Positions 7,977-15,622 of a stretch of DNA of 22,366 nucleotides are shown here, in pieces. The stretch's first letter is position 1. Every line of letters starts with the position of its first letter. The notes under the pieces are model-generated. The model was not told the origin of the DNA and searched no databases. It saw nothing but the letters and a program-made list of their open reading frames with translations. This DNA comes from an uncultured Muribaculaceae bacterium (GTDB lineage Bacteria; Bacteroidota; Bacteroidia; Bacteroidales; Muribaculaceae): NCBI GenBank assembly GCA_910578665.1, contig CAJTQU010000027.1, forward strand, positions 1-22,366, read 5' to 3'. Made by a program: the position numbers and the translations under genes.

Positions 7977-9290
7977 ATGAGTACTTTCATAGTAGAGGGC
8001 GGACATCGGCTGGTCGGCTCGCTTACCCCCCAGGGTGCTAAAAATGAGGCATTGGAGGTGATATGTGCCACCTTGCTTTCCGATGAGCTTGTAACGATAG
8101 ACAATGTTCCTGACATACTTGACGTCAGAAATCTGATCCGTCTGCTTGAAGAGCTGGGGGTGAAAGTATCACGTGCCGGCTCGCATACATATACTTTTCA
8201 AGCTGATGATATTGACATAGACTATATCCATACTCCCGAATTTATTGCCAAGGCACAAAGCCTGCGTGGTTCGGTAATGATTATAGGTCCGTTAGTGGCA
8301 CGGTTCGGACGTGCCATACTGCCCAAACCTGGCGGAGACAAGATAGGCCGCAGGCGTCTGGATACCCATTTTCTTGGCATGCAAAGTCTTGGTGCCAGGT
8401 TCCGGTATATCTTTGATAAGAAGATATATGATATAACTGCCGAAAGCCGCCTGAAAGGCACTTATATGCTGCTTGACGAGGCTTCGGTAACCGGCACGGC
8501 CAATCTGATTATGGCAGCTACCCTGGCAGAAGGGGTGACCATTATATATAATGCGGCATGCGAACCGTATATCCAGCAGTTATGCCGTATGCTTATATCC
8601 ATGGGAGCGCGTATCGAGGGCGTGGCATCCAATTTGCTGCGTATAACCGGTGTTGAAAAGTTGCACGGGACCACGCACCGCATGATGCCTGATATGATCG
8701 AAGTGGGCAGTTTTGTCGGGATTGCCGCTATGACAGGCTCGCAGCTGACCCTTAAAGATGTTGATATGTCTGCACTCGGAATAATGCCTGAGGCATTCAG
8801 ACGTCTCGGTATAGAGATGAGGCAGAATGGCACGGATATATTGATACCAGAAACAGACGGTTACCAGATAGAGACATTTATCGACGGTTCGATTATGACG
8901 TTTGCCGATGCCCCTTGGCCCGGCTTGTCGCCTGATCTTCTTTCAATATTTCTTGTTGTGGCCACACAGGCCCAGGGCAGTGTGCTGATACATCAGAAAA
9001 TGTTTGAGAGCCGCTTATTCTTTGTCGATAAACTTATTGATATGGGAGCGCGTATTATTTTGTGTGACCCCCACCGAGCTGCTGTGATAGGTTCCGGCAA
9101 ACTTGGCACGCTGCATGCCACCAACATGGTTTCGCCTGATATACGGGCTGGTATAGCCATGCTGATAGCGGCTCTAGGCGCAAAGGGTGTGTCGCGCATA
9201 CAGAATATCGACCAGATAGACCGAGGTTATGAGAATATAGACACCCGTCTTATAGAACTGGGCGCCAGAATAGAACGCTCCGATTCCTGA
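7977..9290 (+). CDS. murA: UDP-N-acetylglucosamine 1-carboxyvinyltransferase MurA
   Basis: MurA transfers enolpyruvate from PEP to UDP-GlcNAc, the first committed step of peptidoglycan synthesis, in the cytoplasm. The 437-residue protein is full length, with the substrate-binding QGAKNE near residues 19-24, the loop PKPGGDKIGRRRLDTH (116-131), the core LLDEASVTGTANLIMAA and the late SPDIRAGIAMLIAALGA. In E. coli the mobile loop carries Cys115, the residue alkylated by fosfomycin; here the equivalent residue is Asp121 (codon GAC at 8337-8339). The Cys-to-Asp form is active and fosfomycin-insensitive in other bacteria (for example mycobacteria), so intrinsic resistance is expected. No promoter is seen in the 33 bases upstream, so it depends on the promoter at 7287-7318. 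Confidence 0.96.
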   Translation: MSTFIVEGGHRLVGSLTPQGAKNEALEVICATLLSDELVTIDNVPDILDVRNLIRLLEELGVKVSRAGSHTYTFQADDIDIDYIHTPEFIAKAQSLRGSVMIIGPLVARFGRAILPKPGGDKIGRRRLDTHFLGMQSLGARFRYIFDKKIYDITAESRLKGTYMLLDEASVTGTANLIMAATLAEGVTIIYNAACEPYIQQLCRMLISMGARIEGVASNLLRITGVEKLHGTTHRMMPDMIEVGSFVGIAAMTGSQLTLKDVDMSALGIMPEAFRRLGIEMRQNGTDILIPETDGYQIETFIDGSIMTFADAPWPGLSPDLLSIFLVVATQAQGSVLIHQKMFESRLFFVDKLIDMGARIILCDPHRAAVIGSGKLGTLHATNMVSPDIRAGIAMLIAALGAKGVSRIQNIDQIDRGYENIDTRLIELGARIERSDS

Positions 9291-9297
9291 TAAGCTT

Positions 9298-9852
9298 ATG
9301 ATACATTTGTCAAGCCTTACCGCAGCAGGCACATTCACTAAAACTCACGGTATACATGGCGAACTTAATGCCACTCTGGCCATAGAACCGGAATATTTTG
9401 ACGAGGATTCCTGTTTTGTTTGTGAGACAGACGGGATACTTGTGCCATATTTTATAGAGTCTTGGCGTCCTAAAGGGTCGAAAGGCATACTCATACAGCC
9501 TGAAGATGTTAAATCGGAGCTCCAGGCTAAACTTTTTATTGGCAAAACCATCTATATTAATAAGGAGCGTTATGCCCGGTATGAATCAGGACTGGGAGAG
9601 GATGCCGGTTATGACACTGATGGGGCATATGCCGATGATCTTGTCGGATTTACGGTTACAGATGCTGATGCCGGCCTGTTAGGGGAAGTGGCAGGTATAG
9701 AGGATTCTACGGCCAATATGCTGTTCATAGTCCGCACACCCTCTGATAAGACGCTGTATATTCCGGTGGCAACCGAATTTATATGCAATATTGATATGGA
9801 GAACCGCGAAATAAAGGTTTCGCTGCCTACCGGTTTAATAGATTTGAATTAA
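9298..9852 (+). CDS. rimM: Ribosome maturation factor RimM
   Basis: RimM binds ribosomal protein S19 and assists assembly of the head of the 30S subunit. The N-terminal beta-barrel domain shows AAGTFTKTHGIHGELNA (residues 9-25), the family's GxIxxxHGxxGE pattern with Thr-Lys in place of the usual start. The C-terminal PRC-barrel shows LVGFTVTDADAGLLGEVAG (about 115-133) and ends with LYIPVATEFICNID, the typical PVxxxFI motif. The length, 184 residues, is normal. It begins 7 bases after the murA stop, so it is cotranscribed. A short acidic linker between the two domains (EDAGYDTDGAYADD) is slightly longer than in E. coli RimM. In many bacteria rimM sits with trmD and rplS; here, as in other Bacteroidales, it follows murA. 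Confidence 0.93.
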   Translation: MIHLSSLTAAGTFTKTHGIHGELNATLAIEPEYFDEDSCFVCETDGILVPYFIESWRPKGSKGILIQPEDVKSELQAKLFIGKTIYINKERYARYESGLGEDAGYDTDGAYADDLVGFTVTDADAGLLGEVAGIEDSTANMLFIVRTPSDKTLYIPVATEFICNIDMENREIKVSLPTGLIDLN

Positions 9853-9865
9853 AAATATTATTGTT

Positions 9866-10189
9866 ATGGAAGATATCAATGTATACGACGAAGATAAGGC
9901 GGTTGCTTTCATCCGCAAAGCTGTTCCTGCAGCAGTGAGTGACAAGTGCTCAGATGATGACATTCTCTTTATCATAGACACAATATGGGATTATTATGAA
10001 TCAAAGGGGCTGACCTCGCTTGATGCAGAACTGACAGATGACGAGATCGCAGATCCGTCTGAACTGACCCGGTATGTGGCTAATGAGGTTAAAAAAGACG
10101 GAGTTCTTATGCTTGATAGTGCCGATTTAGAGGAAATAGTTAAAGCCGAATTGCAATATGAAGAAACACTCGATATCTTCGCTGACTAG
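9866..10189 (+). CDS. Conserved acidic 107-residue protein of unknown function
   Basis: This small protein is very acidic, with many Asp and Glu, and begins MEDINVYDEDKAVAFIRKAV. It appears all-helical: a first helix after DEDKAVAFI, a second in DDDILFIIDTIWDYYESKGL (about 31-50) and a third in SELTRYVANEVKKDG. No catalytic motif, cysteine cluster, signal peptide or membrane segment is visible. I recognise similar short proteins (YDED-AVxFI, DDDI-IID--DYYESKG) in other Bacteroidales, but no function has been attached to them to my knowledge. It is 13 bases after rimM, and its last 32 bases overlap the next gene in another frame, so it is translationally linked to both neighbours. An adaptor or acidic binding partner would fit, but this is inference. 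Confidence 0.82.
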   Translation: MEDINVYDEDKAVAFIRKAVPAAVSDKCSDDDILFIIDTIWDYYESKGLTSLDAELTDDEIADPSELTRYVANEVKKDGVLMLDSADLEEIVKAELQYEETLDIFAD

Positions 10190-10835
10190 GGGGCTGGTAG
10201 TGGCTTTAGCCCTGTTGTCCCCATGGTCGTATTCGGCTTATGCAGACAATCCGGCGGAGGAGAATGACCGTATAGCCGCTCTTGACGAATTAAGTAACGA
10301 AGAACTTATATCATCAGTTCCGCTCGGCAAACATGCGGAATTAATACGCGCGTTCCAGGGAAAGGAAGCCAAGCGTCTGCTTAAAGATGAATATACACGG
10401 GCCAAGGGGTGCGATGTAGAGATGTATCGCAATCACGAGGTGATAATTATCAGTATTCCGGCTGCCCGGTTGTTTGCCCCCAATTCAGTGAAATTATCTG
10501 AAGAGGCCGCCGCTTTTCTGAATCCTGTAAAAAGATATGTGAAAACAGGCAAGCCGGATATGTATCGTGTATTGCTCATAATGCATACTGACAATACTGG
10601 CTCGACATCATATACTGATAATCTTTCGCTGAGCCGCGTGGAAGCAGTGTATGACTATCTGGACAATGCAGGTGCGGACACACGTTATATATTTCCGACC
10701 GCTGCCGGTGCGACAGATCCGCTTGTACCCAATAACACAGTCGGCGGACGCGCAAAGAACCGGCGTCTCGAAATTTATCTGATACCTGGCAAGCGCATGC
10801 TAGAGGCTGCAAAGAAAGGAAGAATCGCTTTCTGA
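10158..10835 (+). CDS. Secreted OmpA-like peptidoglycan-binding domain protein
   Basis: A 225-residue protein with a clear Sec signal peptide (MKKHSISSLTRGLVVALALL..., predicted cleavage after SAYA at about residue 29) and no lipobox Cys. The mature N-terminal 90 residues are not recognised. The C-terminal half is an OmpA/MotB-like domain: LLIMHTDNTGSTSYTDNLSL (about 135-154), SRVEAVYDYL, and NRRLEI (about 206-211). The Asp of HTDNTG and the Arg of SLSRVEAV are those that usually contact diaminopimelate in peptidoglycan. It is therefore likely periplasmic and bound to the cell wall. The start lies inside the preceding gene (32-base overlap); it is supported because the basic signal peptide begins right at this ATG. 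It ends 26 bases before the strong terminator at 10861-10893. Confidence 0.85.
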   Translation: MKKHSISSLTRGLVVALALLSPWSYSAYADNPAEENDRIAALDELSNEELISSVPLGKHAELIRAFQGKEAKRLLKDEYTRAKGCDVEMYRNHEVIIISIPAARLFAPNSVKLSEEAAAFLNPVKRYVKTGKPDMYRVLLIMHTDNTGSTSYTDNLSLSRVEAVYDYLDNAGADTRYIFPTAAGATDPLVPNNTVGGRAKNRRLEIYLIPGKRMLEAAKKGRIAF

Positions 10836-10860
10836 CAAATGTTAGTATACTCTATAATTA

Positions 10861-10893
10861 ATTAGGCTGTGTCTTTCATAGACACAGCCTAAT
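10861..10893. terminator. Bidirectional terminator between the murA operon and the lepA operon
   Basis: A perfect 14-bp stem, ATTAGGCTGTGTCT (10861-10874) with AGACACAGCCTAAT (10880-10893), and a 5-base loop. AT-rich flanks on both sides give T-rich tails in either direction. It lies between convergent genes, 25 bases after the OmpA-like gene and 19 before the end of the minus-strand acyltransferase, so it can serve both. Confidence 0.9.
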
Positions 10894-10912
10894 CTTTATT
10901 TGTATTCTGGTT

Positions 10913-11974
10913 TTATTTTGATGCGAAAAGAAATGAGGAAAGGCGAGGGGAAACCCTTATTGTGGCGCTAAGCAGCAGTGATAGGGCAACTATTCCGCAT
11001 GAGGCTGTCAGACCTATCGCTAGCAACGGTAAAACAGGGTTTTGCAGATAAAACGTTATCGGTATAAAAGCCAGGTCCGGCACAAAGAAATAGTGCAGAT
11101 AGTATATGTCGAGAGTACGGCGTCCCGTGAATGCCATAAGGCGAGGCAGACGTTTGTCGGAATCGAAATATTCGCGTGAACGATAGAATAAAGCGAACAA
11201 TGTCAGTACTCCGGTAAATCCTGGTATGAGGTATAACAACTTTCCGGTAGTGCTGAAATCCATATCGTTGATAAACAGTATGCTTATAAAGAATGTGCTT
11301 ACCAGCGCCAAAGTAAAGTTGCGGTTTTCAATTAGCCTAAACAGCCGGTATCCTGCCTTGCGTGCCAGGATGCCGAATGCGAAGAAGGGGAAGTAGTAAG
11401 ATAATTTGCCCCAGCCGGCACGGTCTGCCTCGTTGCAAAGCTCGATGCAGTAATGATCCCGTGTAATTATCAAGTGTATACCGTAGATTATTACAGTGAC
11501 GGCTATGAGCAGCCATGTGAACATGTCAGAACGGGCATGCCGTGTGCATAGCATGAGCAATATGTATATTGCAAACATCTGGAACAGCGCTATAGCGAAC
11601 CAGTATCTGGTAGCGCCTATGGCGGCCAGTCCGCCTGCTATATCCTGGTGGAAACAATAAAAGTATGCGGAGGCAAATACAGCCGTACCCAGCAACTGGG
11701 CCTGTAGCTTTTTTGAAAACACACTTTTTAACTTGTCCCGGCTCCATTTGTCTGACGCGCGGTATGCAAAATAGCCGCTAAGAAAGAAAAACAGCGGTAG
11801 CCGGAATGAGGCCAGTGTGTCTCTCACGGCCAGAGCCGATGGATGGGCCATGACAGGTCCCATCTTGTTTATTACGTGGTGAAGCACGACCAGCAATATG
11901 CTTATGCCGCGTAAGGCATCGATATACTGCAGGCGTGCTCCACGTGTTGATGGTTGCTGCATTGTGTCAGTCAA
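10913..11974 (-). CDS. Acyltransferase-3 family membrane protein (first copy)
   Basis: A 353-residue integral membrane protein of the acyltransferase-3 family (PF01757), which O-acylates sugars, lipids or other envelope molecules. It starts with the family's YIDALRGISILLVVLHHVI (about 17-35), with the conserved His32-His33 in the first membrane helix, followed by FRLPLFFFLSGYFAYR (about 57-72), the hallmark second motif. About ten hydrophobic segments follow. The last part, RRTLDIYYLHYFFVPDLAF, is also typical. The acceptor cannot be read from sequence; LPS, capsule and peptidoglycan are all possible. The start at 11974 overlaps the end of lepA by 8 bases; a second in-frame ATG at 11962 would remove the overlap. 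No own promoter is seen, so it is probably cotranscribed with lepA. Confidence 0.9.
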   Translation of the reverse strand: MTDTMQQPSTRGARLQYIDALRGISILLVVLHHVINKMGPVMAHPSALAVRDTLASFRLPLFFFLSGYFAYRASDKWSRDKLKSVFSKKLQAQLLGTAVFASAYFYCFHQDIAGGLAAIGATRYWFAIALFQMFAIYILLMLCTRHARSDMFTWLLIAVTVIIYGIHLIITRDHYCIELCNEADRAGWGKLSYYFPFFAFGILARKAGYRLFRLIENRNFTLALVSTFFISILFINDMDFSTTGKLLYLIPGFTGVLTLFALFYRSREYFDSDKRLPRLMAFTGRRTLDIYYLHYFFVPDLAFIPITFYLQNPVLPLLAIGLTASCGIVALSLLLSATIRVSPRLSSFLFASK

Positions 11975-13754
11975 GTTTTAGAACGGCCAGGAAAGCCTTT
12001 TGCGGCACTTCGACCGATCCGATCTGTTTCATACGCTTTTTACCAGCTTTCTGTTTTTCCAGCAGTTTGCGTTTACGGGATATATCGCCGCCGTAGCATT
12101 TGGCAGTAACGTCCTTTCGTACGGCCTTGACAGTTTCTCTGGCTATGATTTTTGCGCCTATTGCGGCCTGGATGGCTATATCAAACTGCTGTCTGGGGAT
12201 GAGCTCTTTCAGCTTTTCGCACATGCGCCGGCCGAATCTTACGGCATTGTCGGCATGTGTAAGTGTGGACAGGGCGTCAACGCTCTCGCCGTTTAGCAAG
12301 ATGTCCAACTTGATGAGTTTGCTTTCTCGGAATCCGTTCAGGTGGTAGTCAAACGATGCATAGCCTTTTGATATGCTTTTCAGCTTGTCGTAGAAATCTA
12401 TCACTATTTCTCCCAGAGGCATGTCGTATGTAATCTCTATACGGTTGCCTGAAATGTATTCCTGTTTTACAAGTTCGCCGCGTTTGCCCAGACACAGTGT
12501 CATTATTGGGCCTATATATTCTGCCTGGGTAATGACCGAGGCGCGTATGTAGGGTTCTTCAATATGGTCTATGAGGGTGGCTTCCGGCAGGCCCGAGGGA
12601 TTGTGCACCTCGGACATGTTCCCTTTTTTGTCATAGACGCGGTATGATACGTTTGGCACGGTGGTGATAACATCCATGCCGAATTCGCGTCCCAGGCGTT
12701 CCTGCACGATCTCCATATGCAAAAGGCCGAGGAATCCGCAACGGAATCCGAAACCGAGTGCTGCCGAAGATTCTGGCTGGAAAGTTAAGGAGGCGTCGTT
12801 GAGCTGTAGTTTTTCAAGAGAGGCACGCAGGTTTTCAAATTCTTCGGTTTCGATAGGGTATACCCCGGCAAAGACCATCGGCTTTACTTCTTCGAATCCG
12901 GCTATGGCTTCGGCACACGGACGGTTGACATGTGTGATGGTGTCACCGACTTTTACTTCGCGCGAACTTTTGATGCCCGATATAATGTAACCTACGTTGC
13001 CGGCAGACAATTCTTTGCGTGGCGACATGTCGAGTTTCAGCACGCCTATTTCATCAGCGTGGTATTCCTTGCCTGTAGATACGAATTTTACGAAGTCATT
13101 GGTGCGGATTGTGCCGTTGATAATCTTGAAATAGGCTATGATACCTCTGAACGGATTGAAGACCGAGTCGAATATGAGTGCCTGCAATGGCGCCTCAGGA
13201 TCTCCCTCGGGAGAGGGTATGCGTTCCACTATGGCTTTGAGAATTTCGGGTATTCCCATGCCTGTCTTGCCGCTGGCTCGTATTATTTCTTCGCGCGAGC
13301 AGCCGAGCAGGTCTATGATCTGGTCTTCTACTTCGTCCGGGCAGGCACTGTCCAGATCGCATTTGTTTATTACCGGAATTATTTCAAGATCATTTTCGAT
13401 AGCCATGTAGAGGTTTGAGATGGTCTGTGCCTGTATGCCCTGCGAGGCATCCACGATGAGCAGTGCCCCTTCGCAAGCGGCTATGGACCGGCTCACTTCA
13501 TATGAGAAGTCGACATGCCCCGGAGTGTCAATCAGGTTTAGCACATAGGGTTGTCCGTCAAGTCTGTAGTCCATCTGGATGGCATGGCTCTTTATTGTTA
13601 TGCCGCGTTCGCGTTCCAGATCCATGTCGTCAAGCACCTGCGCCTCCATATCTTTCGAGGCTACGGTGTCGGTGTATTCGAGCAGACGGTCGGCCAGGGT
13701 TGATTTGCCGTGGTCTATGTGGGCTATTATGCAGAAATTCCGAATATTTTTCAT
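11967..13754 (-). CDS. lepA: Elongation factor 4 (LepA), ribosome-associated GTPase
   Basis: LepA is a translational GTPase that acts on the ribosome, with roles in initiation and in elongation under ionic stress. The 595-residue protein has all five G motifs: AHIDHGKS (11-18), RGIT (50-53), DTPGH (76-80), NKCD (130-133) and SGK (161-163). It also has the LepA-only C-terminal domain, recognised by AKCYGGDISRKRKLLEKQKA (about 552-571), and it lacks EF-G domain IV. The start MKNIRNFCIIAHIDHGKST fits the family exactly. A promoter with a 20-base spacer sits just upstream at 13793-13824. The gene overlaps the acyltransferase downstream by 8 bases. Confidence 0.97.
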   Translation of the reverse strand: MKNIRNFCIIAHIDHGKSTLADRLLEYTDTVASKDMEAQVLDDMDLERERGITIKSHAIQMDYRLDGQPYVLNLIDTPGHVDFSYEVSRSIAACEGALLIVDASQGIQAQTISNLYMAIENDLEIIPVINKCDLDSACPDEVEDQIIDLLGCSREEIIRASGKTGMGIPEILKAIVERIPSPEGDPEAPLQALIFDSVFNPFRGIIAYFKIINGTIRTNDFVKFVSTGKEYHADEIGVLKLDMSPRKELSAGNVGYIISGIKSSREVKVGDTITHVNRPCAEAIAGFEEVKPMVFAGVYPIETEEFENLRASLEKLQLNDASLTFQPESSAALGFGFRCGFLGLLHMEIVQERLGREFGMDVITTVPNVSYRVYDKKGNMSEVHNPSGLPEATLIDHIEEPYIRASVITQAEYIGPIMTLCLGKRGELVKQEYISGNRIEITYDMPLGEIVIDFYDKLKSISKGYASFDYHLNGFRESKLIKLDILLNGESVDALSTLTHADNAVRFGRRMCEKLKELIPRQQFDIAIQAAIGAKIIARETVKAVRKDVTAKCYGGDISRKRKLLEKQKAGKKRMKQIGSVEVPQKAFLAVLKLD

Positions 13755-13792
13755 TATAGTGATGATAGCGCGTCAGTGCGCCAATTTCGCTA

Positions 13793-13824
13793 CAAAGTTA
13801 CTGAAAAAATCCGATTCTGCCAAT
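13793..13824 (-). promoter_or_regulatory. Promoter of lepA
   Basis: On the minus strand, ATTG at 13824-13821, a 20-base spacer and TAACTTTG at 13800-13793. The -7 box is a full match to TAnnTTTG. The -33 element ends 3 bases from the aroE stop, so lepA has its own promoter even though aroE lies directly upstream in the same direction. The leader would be about 30-35 bases. Confidence 0.75.
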
Positions 13825-13826
13825 AT

Positions 13827-14594
13827 CTATGACTTGCTCCAAAGACGGTAAGAGAGCAGGGCCTGGTTATGCAGCATATCCAGGCCGTTTTTTACGGCAG
13901 AGCCTCGCAACGCGCATTCTTGCATGAATCTGGTTGAGGCAGGATTGTACACAAGATCGTGGCATATGTGCCGTGGCGAGAGTAGTTGGTAGGGGATAGG
14001 CGGTGCTGAACCGGTATCGGGATATGTGCCTAGCGGCGTGGTGTTGACTATGACAAGATGAGAGCGCATTATCTCTGCTGTAATGTCATCATATCCTATG
14101 CATGGTGCTCCGTGATGATTCTCCGGCGTGCGTGATACGTAGGTAGAAAGTATGCCTAGGTCTGTCAGGGCAGCTTCTACAGCCGCGCTAGCTCCTCCTG
14201 TGCCGAGTATTAGAGCCTGGTATCCGTTACAGCTGTGTTGCGGCAGCATATTTTGCAGGCTTAGGGAGAACCCGGGTGCATCGGTATTTGCCCCGTGTAG
14301 TTTTATACGGCCGCAGGTATCGCGTTCTATGCATACAGTATTGACGGCTCCTATGTTTTGAGCCTGGGGTGTTATGCTGTCCAACAACGGAATTATGTCG
14401 CGCTTGTAGGGAATGGTGACGTTGAAGCCGGCAAGGTTCGGATGGCACTCTATGATTTCGTGAAGCTTGTCGATCGACGGTATTTCAAAATTTATGTATC
14501 TTGCACTAATTCCTTCGCGTGCAAATTTTTCGGCAAAGAATCTGGCGGAGAAAGAATGTCCGAGCGAGCGCCCGATGAGCCCGTATAACGTCAT
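13827..14594 (-). CDS. aroE: Shikimate dehydrogenase AroE
   Basis: AroE reduces 3-dehydroshikimate to shikimate with NADPH in the aromatic amino acid pathway. The 255-residue protein shows the substrate-site serines in SLGHSFS (10-16), the catalytic Lys64 in FNVTIPYK (57-64), Asp105 in GANTDAPGF (101-109), the nucleotide loop GTGGAS (131-136), NTTPLG (about 184-189) and the closing GLDMLHNQAL with a conserved Gln. The length is slightly short of E. coli AroE (272), mostly because of a trimmed cofactor-binding region. It lies downstream of the serA terminator with no clear promoter between (14595-14622); a TATTTTTC sequence at 14629-14622 is one base off the -7 consensus. It may rely on read-through or on that weak element. 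Confidence 0.94.
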   Translation of the reverse strand: MTLYGLIGRSLGHSFSARFFAEKFAREGISARYINFEIPSIDKLHEIIECHPNLAGFNVTIPYKRDIIPLLDSITPQAQNIGAVNTVCIERDTCGRIKLHGANTDAPGFSLSLQNMLPQHSCNGYQALILGTGGASAAVEAALTDLGILSTYVSRTPENHHGAPCIGYDDITAEIMRSHLVIVNTTPLGTYPDTGSAPPIPYQLLSPRHICHDLVYNPASTRFMQECALRGSAVKNGLDMLHNQALLSYRLWSKS

Positions 14595-14623
14595 TATGGT
14601 GTTGGAGTGTTATGCTTATGAGA

Positions 14624-14674
14624 AAAATAGAAAGATATGCCGAAATTTTGGATTTCGGCATATCTTTCTATTTT
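14624..14674. terminator. Terminator of serC-serA, 23-bp perfect hairpin
   Basis: The left arm at 14624-14646 and the right arm at 14652-14674 are exact reverse complements (core GAAAGATATGCCGAAAT), with a 5-base loop. Read on the minus strand it begins 15 bases after the serA stop and the 3' arm runs into TATTTTTC, a good U-tract. It separates serA from aroE, which is transcribed the same way. Confidence 0.88.
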
Positions 14675-14689
14675 ATGTGATGTTTCAGA

Positions 14690-15607
14690 TTACTTATTAA
14701 CCTGGAATTTGTTCCATCCGTCACGTAGATATGCTACTGTCTGTTCGGCAGCTGCAACACCGGCGTTGAAGTTTGCTTCGGCAGTCTGCGCACCCATTTT
14801 CTTGGGTGTGAAGAATACGCGTGCTGCAAATTCTTTCTCAAACTCTTCTGCGCGGTCAGGCTTGATGTCTGACACGTAACGCAGGTCAGTACGCTCGCGG
14901 AGGGCTTTCATTAGGCCTTCCTCGTCGATAACCTCTTTACGGGCAGTGTTGATGAGCACACCGTTCTGGGGCATCTTCATAGCCAGATCATAGCCTATGC
15001 TGCCGCGAGTCTGCGGAGTGGCCGGGATGTGGAGAGACACATACTGGTTTTCGGCAAAGAGTTCTTCAGGAGTGTGGAGGGGACGTACGCCCTCTGCTTC
15101 CATCACTTCGTCCTTAACAAATACGTCGAGGGCGGATACTTTCATCTCGAAGCCTTTTGCTATGCGTGACACATTGCGGCCTACCTGGCCGAAAGCATAG
15201 ATACCCAGAGTTTTGTCTTTCAGCTCGGAACCAGAAGTACCGTTGTACTGGTTACGGCACATCATTACAACCATGCCGAATACGAGTTCTGCAACGGCGT
15301 TGGAGTTCTGTCCGGGTGTGTTCATTACACAGATGCCGTGGGCTGTAGCGGCTGCTAGATCGATGTTGTCGTAACCGGCGCCTGCGCGTACGATTACTTT
15401 CAGATCTTTGGCTGCATCCATCACTTCTGCATCGATTTTGTCAGAACGCACGATGAGGCCGTTGGCGTCTTTTACTGCTTCGAGCAGGTCGGCACGTGTT
15501 CCGCGCTCAACGAGTTTCAGCTCGGCGCCGGCAGCGTTGATTGCATTCTCAATAGCCTTTACAGCAGCTGCTGCGAAAGGTTTCTCGGTGAAAACGAGTA
15601 TTTTCAT
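14690..15607 (-). CDS. serA: D-3-phosphoglycerate dehydrogenase, short Bacteroidetes type
   Basis: This is the first enzyme of phosphorylated serine synthesis by context and fold: a D-isomer 2-hydroxyacid dehydrogenase of 305 residues with no C-terminal ACT domain, so no serine feedback site is visible. Seen in the sequence: the phosphate/substrate loop VRAGAGYDNID (73-83), the dinucleotide loop AFGQVG (138-143, first Gly of GxGxxG replaced by Ala), and the active-site Arg223 in NTARKEVIDEEGL. The family's catalytic Glu-His pair is not visible: where DVFExEP is expected there is DIKPDR (247-252), and where PHxGxxT is expected there is TPKKMGAQT (267-275). I recall the same TPKKMGAQT in other Bacteroidales SerA proteins, so it is probably a lineage trait and not decay. 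It lies 15 bases after serC. Confidence 0.88.
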   Translation of the reverse strand: MKILVFTEKPFAAAAVKAIENAINAAGAELKLVERGTRADLLEAVKDANGLIVRSDKIDAEVMDAAKDLKVIVRAGAGYDNIDLAAATAHGICVMNTPGQNSNAVAELVFGMVVMMCRNQYNGTSGSELKDKTLGIYAFGQVGRNVSRIAKGFEMKVSALDVFVKDEVMEAEGVRPLHTPEELFAENQYVSLHIPATPQTRGSIGYDLAMKMPQNGVLINTARKEVIDEEGLMKALRERTDLRYVSDIKPDRAEEFEKEFAARVFFTPKKMGAQTAEANFNAGVAAAEQTVAYLRDGWNKFQVNK

Positions 15608-15622
15608 AGCTGTGCTGCGTGA

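Noticed and set aside
95..10873. The 10-base word AGGCTGTGTC occurs at 95-104 and at 10864-10873
   Set aside because: Many 10-base repeats are expected by chance in a window of this length; no flanking similarity suggests a mobile element.
14690..15607. SerA as a decayed gene because of missing catalytic residues
   Set aside because: The frame is intact, it is paired with serC behind a strong terminator, and the unusual motif is one I recall from related species.
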